From NCBI GenBank assembly GCA_023251135.1, contig JAHEZJ010000004.1:1-64000 (forward strand): a stretch of DNA of 64,000 nucleotides, in the 5' to 3' direction. Shown one piece after another: positions 7,929 to 18,106 of the stretch; within the stretch, counting starts at the first letter, position 1; each line of letters starts with the position of its first letter. The notes under the pieces were generated by a model that did no database searches, was not told the origin of the DNA, and saw nothing but the letters and a program-made list of their open reading frames with translations. Origin of the DNA: Flavobacterium sp. Its GTDB lineage: Bacteria; Bacteroidota; Bacteroidia; Flavobacteriales; Flavobacteriaceae. The position numbers and the translations under genes are program-made.

Positions 7929-8801
7929 ATGAACAAATTTTTTACCCTTGCCCTTTTATTCCTCTCTACAACTTTTATGTTTGGCCAAAACAATAAAGCC
8001 AAAACAACAGAAACCAAAAAACCATTTGTATTAGGAGTTATCGATGAAATTCAATCAAAGGAACTGGGCGAAAAAAGGATTCTGAATATTTATCTTCCGG
8101 AAGGATACAAAGCGGAAGAGGCAACAAAATATCCGGTAATTTATTTGTTAGACGGCTCAGCTGATGAAGATTTTATTCATATCGCCGGTCTGGTACAGTT
8201 TAATAGTTTTGAATGGATCAATCAGGTGCCTAAATCAATTATTGTGGGAATTGCAACTGTCGACAGAAGAAGAGACTTTACCTTTCCGACAACTATTGAA
8301 AAAGATCAAAAAAGGTTTCCAACTTCCGGTCATTCTGATAAATTCATTGCTTTTATCGAAAAAGAATTACAGCCTTTTATTGAAAAAAACTACAAGGCCA
8401 ATGATTCAAAAACCATCATGGGACAATCATTGGGAGGCTTACTCACAGCCGAAATCTTATTAAAGAAACCAACACTTTTTAATAAGTACGTTATCGTGAG
8501 TCCAAGTATTTGGTGGAATAATGCATCGATTCTAAATCAGGATAGTGCTCTTTTTCAGGAAAATTTTAATCAGCAAACCCAAATTTACCTTGCAGTGGGC
8601 AAAGAAGGGCTTACTCCAACCGAAATTCCAAGGGTAATGGAAGTCGATGCCAATTTACTGGCTGAAAAAATTAAAGCCTCAAAAAGCAAAAACATACAAG
8701 TCTATTTTGACTATCTCCCACTGGAAAATCATGCTACTATTTTACATCCCGCAGCTTCGAATTCGTTTCGTTTTTTCTATCCAATAAAAGAGAAAGAATA
8801 A
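7929..8801 (+). CDS. exported alpha/beta-hydrolase, putative esterase (Fes/IroE type)
   Basis: The 290-residue protein has a signal peptide ending in MFGQ. The mature part matches the putative esterase family that includes siderophore esterases and YbbA: strand ILNIYLPEGY, oxyanion region VIYLLDGSADEDF, nucleophile elbow GQSLGG with Ser167, and a late His in ENHATILH near residue 270. Activity on a carboxylic ester in the periplasm is likely; the substrate is open. There is no siderophore gene next to it, so an iron role is not supported by context. The stop is 42 bp before the acetyltransferase, which may share its transcript. Confidence 0.78.
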   Translation: MNKFFTLALLFLSTTFMFGQNNKAKTTETKKPFVLGVIDEIQSKELGEKRILNIYLPEGYKAEEATKYPVIYLLDGSADEDFIHIAGLVQFNSFEWINQVPKSIIVGIATVDRRRDFTFPTTIEKDQKRFPTSGHSDKFIAFIEKELQPFIEKNYKANDSKTIMGQSLGGLLTAEILLKKPTLFNKYVIVSPSIWWNNASILNQDSALFQENFNQQTQIYLAVGKEGLTPTEIPRVMEVDANLLAEKIKASKSKNIQVYFDYLPLENHATILHPAASNSFRFFYPIKEKE

Positions 8802-8843
8802 AAACCGAATATAGTGTACTCCGGAAAATTATTTTCTAAACTA

Positions 8844-9530
8844 ATGAAAAACAAAAATGAGAATAAATTAGACAATCCGGTTTGGCATTCTTTATCCGAA
8901 AGTCATTCCGCATTTGCTCTTGATTATGACGGTACTAAATTTTACAATCCGGAGTATTGCCCGTTTGGAGGTTTTATAAAACCGGAAAGTACTTTAAAAG
9001 CCACAAAGCAATATGCGTCTTTATCGGATTCTTTTTTTATAGTGGGTGAAAAACCTGAAATCGCTGATTCTTTAAAAATAGTCAAAGAACTGGTTTGTCT
9101 GCAAATGGTTGTTCCCGACAAAATTCAGCTTGCAGTAGACACTGAAATTGTGAAACTTACCGAAAATCATAATGCCGAATTATTACAATTGGTTAATTTG
9201 GTTCAGCCGGGCTATTTTAAAACCAAAACTCCTTTATTAGGCAATTATTACGGAATATTTAAAGGCCCCCAATTGGTCGCAGTTACTGGCGGACGCATGA
9301 AAATGAATGATTTTACAGAAGTGAGCGCTATTATCACACATCCCGATCACACCGGAAAAGGTTATGCCAAACAATTGATTACAGCTGTTGTCAACAGCAT
9401 TTTAGACGATAATAAAACTCCTTTTTTACATGTTGTCGAAAGTAATATTGGTGCCATTAGCCTGTATGAAAAACTAGGTTTTAAGACAAGAAGAAAAATC
9501 AGTTTTTGGAATATTTCTAAAAAACAGTAA
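8844..9530 (+). CDS. GNAT family N-acetyltransferase (FR47-like)
   Basis: The start is placed at the ATG at 8844; a GTG at 8814 would add ten poorly conserved residues. The 228-residue protein has a divergent N-terminal half and a C-terminal GNAT domain with the acetyl-CoA loop pattern ITHPDHTGKGYAKQLI and the closing segment NIGAISLYEKLGFKTRR. Such FR47-like proteins acetylate small amines or amino acids. It follows the esterase closely (42 bp) but no functional link is evident. Confidence 0.78.
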   Translation: MKNKNENKLDNPVWHSLSESHSAFALDYDGTKFYNPEYCPFGGFIKPESTLKATKQYASLSDSFFIVGEKPEIADSLKIVKELVCLQMVVPDKIQLAVDTEIVKLTENHNAELLQLVNLVQPGYFKTKTPLLGNYYGIFKGPQLVAVTGGRMKMNDFTEVSAIITHPDHTGKGYAKQLITAVVNSILDDNKTPFLHVVESNIGAISLYEKLGFKTRRKISFWNISKKQ

Positions 9531-9591
9531 CTTTATACTGCACCTAAAATAGTCGTTCAAAAATCAGTTTTAACATCGTAATCCTAAAAAC

Positions 9592-9960
9592 ATGACAGTA
9601 AATAAACAAACCGTAACCGAATATATGGAAGCTTTTAGGGTAAGCGATCATAAACGAATTTTAGATTGTCTTACTGATGATGTGATTTGGGAAATGCCCG
9701 GAGTTTATCAGCATGTTGGTAAAGAAGCTTTTGACAAAGAAATTGAAAACGACAATTTCACAGGTAGTCCCACCATTCAGATCCTAAAACTGATTGAAGA
9801 AGATGACATCGTTATTGCTGAAGGTGCGGTTCAGGGAAACATGAAAAATGGCAATAAACTGGATGCTGTTTTCTGTGACGTTTTTGAAATGGAAAAAGGA
9901 AAAATTAAAAAACTCACTTCCTATTTAATGTCTAAAAATGCCAGTTTAAAATTTGAATAA
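9592..9960 (+). CDS. NTF2-like (SnoaL-type) small protein
   Basis: A 122-residue cytoplasmic protein with the typical NTF2/SnoaL beginning (VTEYMEAFRVSDHKRILDCL) and the turn DDVIWEMPGVYQHVGKEAF, then a four-strand sheet ending in a hydrophobic strand. The cone-shaped fold serves as isomerase, hydrolase or binding protein; nothing in the sequence names a substrate. It is 61 bp after the acetyltransferase and followed by a separate promoter for the ABC-F gene. Confidence 0.72.
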   Translation: MTVNKQTVTEYMEAFRVSDHKRILDCLTDDVIWEMPGVYQHVGKEAFDKEIENDNFTGSPTIQILKLIEEDDIVIAEGAVQGNMKNGNKLDAVFCDVFEMEKGKIKKLTSYLMSKNASLKFE

Positions 9961-9992
9961 GGTGAAACTCAAATCTTAAAAACTATTTTTTG

Positions 9993-10000
9993 TATCTTTG
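9993..10000 (+). promoter_or_regulatory. -7 promoter element TATCTTTG
   Basis: Exact TAnnTTTG match followed by GCAGC, about 114 bp before the ABC-F start chosen at 10114. The leader it implies is fairly long and could carry regulation. Confidence 0.5.
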
Positions 10001-10113
10001 CAGCAATAAATAAACCGTACCATCTCTATGTGAATAAAAATTTCTTTCGGACAATTTTAAGGTAAGCTATTAAAATGGCTTGCACATTTGTTTATTCCCT
10101 AAAGAAAGAAATT

Positions 10114-11703
10114 ATGGTTATTTTACAGCATATCTCCTACTTACATTCAAACAAGAATTTGTTGTTTGATAAAATTACTTTTACAGTTAACCCTCACCAA
10201 AAAATTGCTTTAATTGGCAATAACGGTGTTGGAAAATCAACCTTATTAAAAATTATTGCAGGCGAATCAGAACCTGTCGACGGTTTATTAAAAACAGATT
10301 CCAAACCCTATTATCTGCCTCAAATTTTCGGGCAGTTTAATCAGCTTACGATTGCTCAGGCGCTTCAGGTTGAAGACAAACTGAATGCTTTGCACGAAAT
10401 TCTTAACGGAGTCGTTTCTGAAGAAAACCTTACTATTTTAAACGACGACTGGACAATTGAAGAGCGTTGCAATGAAGCCTTACAATACTGGCAGTTGCAG
10501 GATTTAGACCGGAACCAAAAACTCGGAACGCTGAGCGGCGGACAAAAAACAAAAGTTTTCCTGGCCGGAATTTCGATTCATGAACCAAAACTGGTTTTAC
10601 TCGATGAACCAAGTAATCATTTGGACATTTCGGGAAGAGAATTATTATATGAATTTATAAAAAAGAGCGCTTCAACTTTGATTGTAGTAAGTCACGATCG
10701 AAAATTATTGAATTTACTGCAGGTTGTTTATGAATTATCAGGACAGGGAATAACAGTTTACGGTGGTAATTATGATTTTTATACTGAACAAAAACAGATC
10801 GAAAATAAGGCTTTGAGTCAGGATATTCAAAGTAAAGAAAAAGCGTTACGCAAAGCAAAAGAAAAAGAACGTGAAACTCTGGAACGTCAAAACAAACTGG
10901 ACTCCCGTGGTGAAAAGAAGCAGAAGAAAGCCGGAGTTTCAAGAATTATGATGAACACTTTGCGAAACAATGCCGAAAACAGTACGGCCAAAACAAAAGG
11001 TGTTCATGCCGAAAAAATTGGAACTATTGCTAAGGACCTGCAAAAATTGCGGTCAACATTACCTGATATTGATCAAATGAAATTTGGTTTTGATAAAACA
11101 AACCTTCATAAAGGAAAAATACTTTTCAAAGCATCAGCAATTAATCATAGTTATAACGATCAGTTGTTGTGGAAAAATAAGCTTCATTTTCAAATTCTAA
11201 GCGGGCAGCGTATCGCCCTCAAAGGTGCAAACGGCTCCGGAAAAACGACATTGATAAAAATAATCACGGGCCAATTGCAACCCAAAACAGGAAATGTTTA
11301 CAAAGCCAATTCTAAATCAATTTACATTGATCAGGATTATTCACTTATTGAAAATCAAATTTCAGTTTATGAACAAGCACAGAAATTTAATACTTCCGGT
11401 TTACAAGAACATGATCTGAAAATGAAACTTGATAAGTTTCTGTTTTCACAAAATGATTGGAACAAACCCTGTTTTGCTTTAAGCGGAGGTGAAAAAATGC
11501 GACTGATGCTTTACTGTTTAACCCTCAATAGTGAGGCTCCGGATATGATCATTCTGGATGAACCAACAAACAATCTTGATATTCAAAATATCGAAATTCT
11601 GACCGCAGCTGTAAACGAGTACAAGGGGACTTTAATTGTGGTTTCGCATGATATCCTTTTTTTAGATGAAATTCATATTGAGAATTTTATAGAATTAAGT
11701 TAA
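10114..11703 (+). CDS. ABC-F family ATPase (ribosome-associated type)
   Basis: Two ABC ATPase domains without membrane segments make this an ABC-F protein of 529 residues. Domain 1 has Walker A GNNGVGKST near residue 35, signature LSGGQKTK and Walker B LVLLDEPSNHLD; domain 2 has GANGSGKTT, LSGGEKMR and MIILDEPTNNLD. The linker between them is long, Lys/Arg/Glu-rich and helical (KALRKAKEKERETLERQNK), as expected for the arm that reaches into the ribosomal E site. ABC-F proteins act as translation factors, and some protect ribosomes from antibiotics; the sequence does not tell which. The ATG at 10114 is preferred over 10075 because domain 1 begins there (MVILQHISY) after an A-rich AAAGAAAGAA. 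Confidence 0.85.
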   Translation: MVILQHISYLHSNKNLLFDKITFTVNPHQKIALIGNNGVGKSTLLKIIAGESEPVDGLLKTDSKPYYLPQIFGQFNQLTIAQALQVEDKLNALHEILNGVVSEENLTILNDDWTIEERCNEALQYWQLQDLDRNQKLGTLSGGQKTKVFLAGISIHEPKLVLLDEPSNHLDISGRELLYEFIKKSASTLIVVSHDRKLLNLLQVVYELSGQGITVYGGNYDFYTEQKQIENKALSQDIQSKEKALRKAKEKERETLERQNKLDSRGEKKQKKAGVSRIMMNTLRNNAENSTAKTKGVHAEKIGTIAKDLQKLRSTLPDIDQMKFGFDKTNLHKGKILFKASAINHSYNDQLLWKNKLHFQILSGQRIALKGANGSGKTTLIKIITGQLQPKTGNVYKANSKSIYIDQDYSLIENQISVYEQAQKFNTSGLQEHDLKMKLDKFLFSQNDWNKPCFALSGGEKMRLMLYCLTLNSEAPDMIILDEPTNNLDIQNIEILTAAVNEYKGTLIVVSHDILFLDEIHIENFIELS

Positions 11704-11736
11704 ATTTTCGCTCCAAAACAGTAAAATCTAAAATCT

Positions 11737-13272
11737 CTACCCCAGCCAGCCCTCACGATCCAAGCTTCGGTACTGAATCGCTTCGGCAATATGCTGTGAG
11801 ATTACATGAGACACTCCTTCTAAATCGGCTATTGTTCGCGCTACCTTCAAGATTCTGTCATAGGCTCTTGCTGATAGATTCAATCGGTCCATGGCCGTTC
11901 TCAACAGCTCTTTTGATTCCTCATCCAATACACAAAACTCCCGAATGAGTTTACTGCTCATTTGCGCATTGTAATGCACGTTTTCGATTGCTTCAAAACG
12001 TATGCTTTGAATTTCTCTTGCGGCAGTAACCCGTTTGCGAATTTCGGCACTGCTTTCGGCTTTTTGATCATCGGCCAGTTTTTCAAAAGGAACTGGCGTG
12101 ACTTCAATATGGATGTCGATTCTATCCAGTAATGGCCCCGATATCTTACTCAAATACCGCTGCATCTCATGCGGTGAAGAAGTATTAGGCATCGCAGTAT
12201 CATTGAAAAAACCACTGGGACTGGGATTCATACTGGCCACAAGCATAAATGAAGAGGGATAAGTTACTGTAAATTTAGCACGCGAAATGGTGACTTCCCG
12301 ATCTTCAAGCGGCTGGCGCATTACCTCTAAAACATCACGCTTGAATTCCGGTAATTCGTCTAAAAATAAAACACCATTGTGAGCCATCGAAATTTCTCCG
12401 GGCTGTGGATAACTTCCTCCACCCACAAGGGCAACGTTTGAAATAGTGTGATGCGGACTCCTAAAGGGCCGTTGATTCATTAACCCCACTTCTTTTAACT
12501 TTCCGGCAACGCTGTGAATTTTTGTTGTTTCAAGGGCTTCCCGCAAAGTCATAGGAGGTAAAATACTGGGTACTCGCTTCGCCAGCATCGTTTTTCCGGC
12601 TCCGGGCGGGCCAATTAAAATAATATTATGACCGCCGGCAGCCGCAATCTCCATACAGCGCTTTATACTTTCCTGCCCGCGTACATCTGAAAAATCAAAT
12701 TCGGGGAAATCCAGGTTTTTATAAAATTCGGCACGAGTGTCGATAATGGTCGGCTCAAGCGTTCCTTTTCCATTAAAAAAGTGAATAACATCCTGCAGTT
12801 TTTCAACACCATAAATCTCCAAGCCGGTCACTATAGCAGCTTCTTTTGCATTTTGAATTGGCAGAAAAAAACCTTTATACCCTTCCTCTTTCGCTTTTAT
12901 CGCGATAGGCAGTGCTCCCCGAATAGGCTGTAAACTGCCGTCCAAAGAAAGTTCTCCCATAATAATGTATCTTTCAATCTCGGGTGCTTTTAACTGATCA
13001 GAAGCCACCAAAATTCCCATCGCCAAAGTTAAATCATAGGCAGAGCCTTCTTTACGCAGGTCGGCCGGAGCCATATTTATGGTTATTTTTTTTCCGGGAA
13101 AATTCAATCCGTTGTTCTTAAGCGCAGCAGCAATTCGATAGCAGCTCTCCTTTATGGCATTATCCGGCAATCCAACTAAATGATAACCAATCCCTTTATC
13201 CATATGTACCTCTACCGTAATTGTCGTTGCTTCTACTCCAAAAACGGCACTTCCGTAAACTTTTACCAGCAT
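11737..13272 (-). CDS. YifB/ComM-type Mg-chelatase-like AAA ATPase
   Basis: The 511-residue protein has the three parts of the YifB family: an N-terminal Lon-protease-like ChlI domain (MLVKVYGSAVFGVEATTITV), a central AAA domain with Walker A GPPGAGKTMLAKR near residue 222 and Walker B GVLFLDELPEF, and a C-terminal Mg-chelatase lid (SARAYDRILKVARTIADL). In naturally transformable bacteria ComM helps branch migration during DNA integration; in others the role is unknown. It is convergent with the ABC-F gene and divergent from the S41 peptidase. Length is normal for the family. Confidence 0.88.
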   Translation of the reverse strand: MLVKVYGSAVFGVEATTITVEVHMDKGIGYHLVGLPDNAIKESCYRIAAALKNNGLNFPGKKITINMAPADLRKEGSAYDLTLAMGILVASDQLKAPEIERYIIMGELSLDGSLQPIRGALPIAIKAKEEGYKGFFLPIQNAKEAAIVTGLEIYGVEKLQDVIHFFNGKGTLEPTIIDTRAEFYKNLDFPEFDFSDVRGQESIKRCMEIAAAGGHNIILIGPPGAGKTMLAKRVPSILPPMTLREALETTKIHSVAGKLKEVGLMNQRPFRSPHHTISNVALVGGGSYPQPGEISMAHNGVLFLDELPEFKRDVLEVMRQPLEDREVTISRAKFTVTYPSSFMLVASMNPSPSGFFNDTAMPNTSSPHEMQRYLSKISGPLLDRIDIHIEVTPVPFEKLADDQKAESSAEIRKRVTAAREIQSIRFEAIENVHYNAQMSSKLIREFCVLDEESKELLRTAMDRLNLSARAYDRILKVARTIADLEGVSHVISQHIAEAIQYRSLDREGWLG

Positions 13273-13472
13273 AAATCCTATTCATTAAATGTTTCTAAAT
13301 CTAATGAAAAATATTTAAAAGTAGGTTTATTATTACAATTAAATAATTCAGACCCACATTAAATTATTTTAACAATCAATCCATCCCATAAATCATTCAT
13401 TATCAAATATTTTTCTCAAATTTTATCATAAAACTCTAAATTAGCGTTATAATATAAAAATCCAAAAGCAAC

Positions 13473-14900
13473 ATGAAGCACCTCCTCAAACCTTTTCGAC
13501 ACAAGATTTTTATTTTTAACAACAAACCAGTTCTTTTCCTCCTTCTGTCTTGCCTTACGCTATCGAGTGTAAACAGTCAGCAAAAGAAAATAACCGAGAA
13601 ATTTAAAAAGGAAACTATCTTAAAAATAGATTCCCTGATACAAAAGGAATACATATTTCCTGAGAAGGCAAAACTGATGGGCGCTCATTTAAAAAAGGCG
13701 TATAAAGAAAATAAGTTCAAAAAATATGATTTAGTGGATTCTTTCGCAGTAGCCTTAACAAAAGAAGTCCGGTTTATCAACGATGACAAACATCTTAGAA
13801 TCAGACCCAAATTTGTTCCTGAAAAAGACAAAGCAATTGCGACCAAAGATTCGTACGAAGTTTATCTTCACAATTTAACCGACGATCGAAAACTCGCCAA
13901 TGGTTTTAGAGAAGTTAAAATACTTGACGGCAATATTGGCTATCTGAAGTTTAACTATTTCATACACGAGACCCAACAGACTATAGATTCTTATATGCTA
14001 CTGTTGGCTAAAACAGACGCCATTGTTGTCGATCTAAGAACCAATGGCGGTGGAAGCCCCAAAACCGTTCAATACCTGTGCAGTTATTTTTTTAAAGAAC
14101 CTATATTGTTAAATACTTTATACTTTAGGAAAGACAACTTTACGGAAGAATTTAAGGTCATCGAAGTAAACGGCAAAAAGCGAACCGATGTTCCTTTGTT
14201 GATTATCACCGGAGCCAGAAGTTTTTCGGGAGCAGAAGAATTCAGTTATAACATGCAAACACAAAAAAGAGCAACCTTAGTTGGTGAAGTAACCGGTGGC
14301 GGTGCCAATCCGGGTGAAATTCTTGAAGTGAACCCTCTCCTGGAAATATTTATTCCTACCGGAACTGCCATAAATCCAATTACTAAAACAAACTGGGAAG
14401 GCATTGGCGTAATTCCGGAATATAAAACCACCAAAGATTCCGCATACAACAAAACAATAGAATTGGCCGCAAAAGCAGCCGAGGGCTATCGAAACAAAAT
14501 AGCAGCTGAATCAAAAAAACTGTATCTGGAATTGCAATCCGTTATCGATCAGCAAACACAACCTCTTAATGAAGCTGATTGGGCTAAGATGGACCAGCAA
14601 ATCGCAATGGTTGTTAAAAAACTAACCGAATCTGATTTGTTTTCCGAAGAAGACATTGCCACGCTATCGTCAGATTACATGAAGACAAAACCATTTATTG
14701 CAGAGTCCATTTTAAAAAGCAATACCGAATTGTATCCAAAATCTCCGATGGCATTTTTAAAATATGGTGATCTTTTGGAACAAAATGGAAAAAAAGATCG
14801 TGCGGCGGCAGTCTTAAAAAAAGCAGTAGAAATTGCAACAGAAATCAAAGCTCCTTATCTGGAAGGTCTAAAAAACCGCTATGAGAAAATCTTAAAATAA
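13473..14900 (+). CDS. exported S41 family peptidase (tail-specific protease type)
   Basis: The 475-residue protein begins with a basic stretch and a hydrophobic signal (VLFLLLSCLTLSSVNSQ). Residues 130-330 match the S41 catalytic core: IGYLKFNYF, AIVVDLRTNGGGSPKTVQ, and the nucleophile segment ARSFSGAEEFSY with Ser252 as candidate, then GEVTGGGANPGE. The C-terminal 130 residues are helical and TPR-like. There is no PDZ domain, as in IRBP/tricorn-like members. It probably digests peptides or proteins in the periplasm. A TAAATTAG box at 13437-13444 is a near match to the -7 consensus. Confidence 0.82.
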   Translation: MKHLLKPFRHKIFIFNNKPVLFLLLSCLTLSSVNSQQKKITEKFKKETILKIDSLIQKEYIFPEKAKLMGAHLKKAYKENKFKKYDLVDSFAVALTKEVRFINDDKHLRIRPKFVPEKDKAIATKDSYEVYLHNLTDDRKLANGFREVKILDGNIGYLKFNYFIHETQQTIDSYMLLLAKTDAIVVDLRTNGGGSPKTVQYLCSYFFKEPILLNTLYFRKDNFTEEFKVIEVNGKKRTDVPLLIITGARSFSGAEEFSYNMQTQKRATLVGEVTGGGANPGEILEVNPLLEIFIPTGTAINPITKTNWEGIGVIPEYKTTKDSAYNKTIELAAKAAEGYRNKIAAESKKLYLELQSVIDQQTQPLNEADWAKMDQQIAMVVKKLTESDLFSEEDIATLSSDYMKTKPFIAESILKSNTELYPKSPMAFLKYGDLLEQNGKKDRAAAVLKKAVEIATEIKAPYLEGLKNRYEKILK

Positions 14901-14952
14901 AAAGACATTCTTAATAACTGCATTCACAAAAACAATACAAAACATCAAAAAC

Positions 14953-14987
14953 ACGGAAAGTACTAAATCGTTTTTGGTGCTTTCCGT
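14953..14987 (+). terminator. likely terminator hairpin
   Basis: ACGGAAAGTAC pairs with GTGCTTTCCGT (one G-T pair) around a 13-base loop after the S41 peptidase gene. The following sequence is A/T-rich but without a clean T-run. Confidence 0.5.
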
Positions 14988-15069
14988 ATAATGTAAAAAA
15001 TTAATTTTAATTAAAACTTGCTTAAATATTAATATTTGCTATTTTTATTAAAAATTTTATTAATTATCC

Positions 15070-18066
15070 ATGAAAAGAAAACTACTACTACTATTTTTGA
15101 GTGTTTTTTTAACAAAAACGTATGCTCAAGATTACTTTCCTGTAAATGAAAGTGTCCACAACAAAAACAACAATTACACGGTTTTTACCAATGCCACGAT
15201 TTATGTTACTCCAACACAAAAAATCGAAAAAGGAACTTTACTCATCCAAGATGGAAAAGTGGTTGCTGTTGGAAACAACATCACCGTTCCTAAAAACAGC
15301 ATTGCGATTGATCTTGCCGGAAAAACTATTTATCCTTCGTTTATTGATATCTACACCAGTTTCGGGGTTGAAAAACCTAAAGCCCCTGCCGGACGTGGAC
15401 GTGATCGCAGCCCTTTATACGATACTAAAAAAGTAGGTTACTACTGGAACGAAAGTGTTCGTCCTGAAGTAAATACTTATGAGACTTTTAAATACGATCA
15501 GCCTAAAGCGGAAGAATTACTAAAAGCCGGTTTTGGAGTAGTTGGAACGCATATTGCCGACGGAGTTGCTCAGGGAACCGGAATTCTGGTAGCCCTAAAC
15601 AATACCGAAAACAGCAAACAAATTATTGCCAATAAAGTAACCAACCATTTTGCTTTTACAAGAAGTGCCTTAACCAATCAGGCTTATCCAAGCTCATTGA
15701 TGGGGATGACCGCCTTATTACGTCAGATGTATCTGGACTTAGACTGGTACAAAAAAGGCAATTCAGAAACAAAAGATTTATCATTAGAGGCGTTAGCTGA
15801 CAATGAAAAGCTGGTTCAGATTTTTGCTACAGAAGACAAGTTAAACAGCTTAAGAGCAGCAAAAATTGCTAAAGAATTTGGACTAAATTATATCTTGAAA
15901 GGTAGTGGAAATGAGTTTGAAAGAATCGAAGAAATTAAAGCTACCAATGCAAAATACATCATTCCAATCAGTTTCCCTGAGGCGTATGATGTTTCTAATC
16001 CGTATTTGTCCAATCAGATCGAACTGGCTGATATGCGTTTCTGGAATCAGGCACCAACTAACTTAAAAGTACTTTCAGACAACGGAGTTGTTTTTGCCTT
16101 AACCACAGACAAATTAAAAAAGACCGAAGATTTTAAACCTAATTTATTAAAAGCTATTAAGTACGGGTTTGATAAAACAAAAGCTTTAGAAGCTTTAACT
16201 ACAGTTCCTGCTGCTTTACTTGGAAAAAGCAATGAAGTGGGAAGTTTAAAAACAGGTGCTTTTGCTAATTTCATCATTACTTCAGGTGAGATCTTTGACG
16301 AAAAAACTGTTTTATACGAAAACTGGGTACAGGGAACTAAATATGTGGTGAATGATGTTAACGCAAAAGATATTCGCGGTAACTACGACTTAACCGTTGG
16401 AAAAGACACTTACAAATGGAAAATTGAAGGAACAGCTGATGCTCCAAAATCTGAAATTACAACTGCAGATACCAAAAAAGTAAGCAGCACTTTTGCTGTT
16501 TCTAAAAACTGGATCACACTTTTGATTAAACCTACAGATTCAATCAAATCAAACTTTACACGTTTAACCGGATTAATAGAAAAACCGGAAAATTTATCTG
16601 GAAAAGCGGTTTTGGCCAACGGAACTGAATTGTTTTGGAGCGCTACAAGAACAAGTCCGTTTGTAGCAGTTAAAGACTCTACTAAAGTTGAAAAACTAAA
16701 TCCGATTATCCCGACAACTTACCCAAATATTGCTTTTGGAGACTCCAAAAAATTAACTGCCCAAACTTTATTATTCAAAAATGCTACAGTTTGGACCAAC
16801 GAAAAAGAAGGTATCCTAACCGAAACAGACGTTTTAATTAAAAACGGAAAAATTGCTGCTGTAGGCAAAAACCTTTCAGATGCTTCTGCCACGGTTATTG
16901 ATGCAAAAGGAAAACACATCACCAGCGGAATTATCGACGAGCATTCGCACATCGCTATTTCAAAAGGTGTAAACGAAATGGGACACAATTCTACTGCCGA
17001 AGTTACGATTCAGGATGTTGTAAACTCTGAAGACATTAATATCTACAGAGACCTTGCAGGAGGTGTAACGACTTCGCAATTATTACACGGATCTGCAAAT
17101 CCTATCGGAGGGCGTTCTGCAATTGTAAAATGGAAATGGGGTGCTGCACCGGATGAAATGTTATACAAAAACCAACCAAAGTTTATCAAATTTGCTTTAG
17201 GAGAAAATGTAAAACAAGCCAATTGGGGAATTGATAACCCAACTCGTTTTCCACAAACCAGAATGGGAGTTGAACAAGTTTTTATGGACTATTTCCAACG
17301 TGCAAAAGAATACGATGAAAGCTGGAAAAAATTCAACGCAGGTTCTAAAAAAGGAAAAGCACCAAGAGTTGATTTAGAAATGCAGACGATAGCTGAGATT
17401 CTTAACAAGGAACGTTTTATTACCTGTCACTCTTATGTAGAATCTGAAATCTTAATGTTGATGAATGTTACTGAGAAATTCAATTTCAAAGTAAACACTT
17501 TTACGCACATCCTTGAAGGTTACAAAGTTGCCGACAAAATGAAACAACACGGTGTTGGAGCTTCTACATTCTCTGACTGGTGGGCTTACAAATTTGAAGT
17601 AAACGATGCAATTCCGTTCAACGGACCAATTATGCACAATGAAGGATTGGTTGTAGCTTACAACTCAGATGATGCCGAAATGTCCAGAAGATTGAACCAG
17701 GAAGCTGCAAAAGCAGTGAAATACGGAAATATCTCTGAAGAAGAGGCTTGGAAATTTGTAACACTGAACCCTGCAAAATTATTACATATCGACGATAAAG
17801 TAGGAAGTGTAAAAGTGGGTAAAGATGCCGATGTTGTATTGTGGAGCGAAAACCCACTGTCTATCTATGCTAAAGTCGAAAAAACAATAATTGAAGGTGT
17901 AGTGTATTTTGATGTTGAAAAAGATGCCGAAAAACAATTGGCTATTTCAAAAGAAAGAAGTTTACTTATTGGACAAATGTTGCAGGAAAAAAACAAAGGT
18001 ATGAGCACGCAACAGCCAACCAAAAAAGAGAAGAAAGAATATCACTGTGATACTTTAGAACAATAA
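15070..18066 (+). CDS. exported double amidohydrolase-domain protein
   Basis: The 998-residue protein has a signal peptide (ending in KTYAQ) and two amidohydrolase-like domains. The first (about 30-450) has the family start (NATIYVTPTQKIEKGTLLIQDGKVVAVG) but where the metal-binding HxH should be it reads PSFIDIYTSFG, so this half has lost its metal ligands. The second (about 560-960) keeps IIDEHSHIAI (His near 625 and 627) and later features such as CHSYVESEIL and NPAKLLHIDD. A catalytic half plus a structural half is thus likely, in the periplasm, possibly acting on peptides or cyclic amides. The next gene, 40 bp on, is a related protein, so the two form an operon. Confidence 0.8.
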   Translation: MKRKLLLLFLSVFLTKTYAQDYFPVNESVHNKNNNYTVFTNATIYVTPTQKIEKGTLLIQDGKVVAVGNNITVPKNSIAIDLAGKTIYPSFIDIYTSFGVEKPKAPAGRGRDRSPLYDTKKVGYYWNESVRPEVNTYETFKYDQPKAEELLKAGFGVVGTHIADGVAQGTGILVALNNTENSKQIIANKVTNHFAFTRSALTNQAYPSSLMGMTALLRQMYLDLDWYKKGNSETKDLSLEALADNEKLVQIFATEDKLNSLRAAKIAKEFGLNYILKGSGNEFERIEEIKATNAKYIIPISFPEAYDVSNPYLSNQIELADMRFWNQAPTNLKVLSDNGVVFALTTDKLKKTEDFKPNLLKAIKYGFDKTKALEALTTVPAALLGKSNEVGSLKTGAFANFIITSGEIFDEKTVLYENWVQGTKYVVNDVNAKDIRGNYDLTVGKDTYKWKIEGTADAPKSEITTADTKKVSSTFAVSKNWITLLIKPTDSIKSNFTRLTGLIEKPENLSGKAVLANGTELFWSATRTSPFVAVKDSTKVEKLNPIIPTTYPNIAFGDSKKLTAQTLLFKNATVWTNEKEGILTETDVLIKNGKIAAVGKNLSDASATVIDAKGKHITSGIIDEHSHIAISKGVNEMGHNSTAEVTIQDVVNSEDINIYRDLAGGVTTSQLLHGSANPIGGRSAIVKWKWGAAPDEMLYKNQPKFIKFALGENVKQANWGIDNPTRFPQTRMGVEQVFMDYFQRAKEYDESWKKFNAGSKKGKAPRVDLEMQTIAEILNKERFITCHSYVESEILMLMNVTEKFNFKVNTFTHILEGYKVADKMKQHGVGASTFSDWWAYKFEVNDAIPFNGPIMHNEGLVVAYNSDDAEMSRRLNQEAAKAVKYGNISEEEAWKFVTLNPAKLLHIDDKVGSVKVGKDADVVLWSENPLSIYAKVEKTIIEGVVYFDVEKDAEKQLAISKERSLLIGQMLQEKNKGMSTQQPTKKEKKEYHCDTLEQ

Positions 18067-18106
18067 TAACGGCTTTATAAAATTCATAAAGATAAAAACA
18101 GCTAAC

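Noticed and set aside
7929..8801. Siderophore esterase function for the alpha/beta-hydrolase
   Set aside because: The family includes such enzymes, but there is no siderophore synthesis, receptor or iron-regulated site nearby.
10114..11703. Antibiotic-resistance ABC-F
   Set aside because: Family membership is clear, but resistance types cannot be told from housekeeping ABC-F by motif alone.
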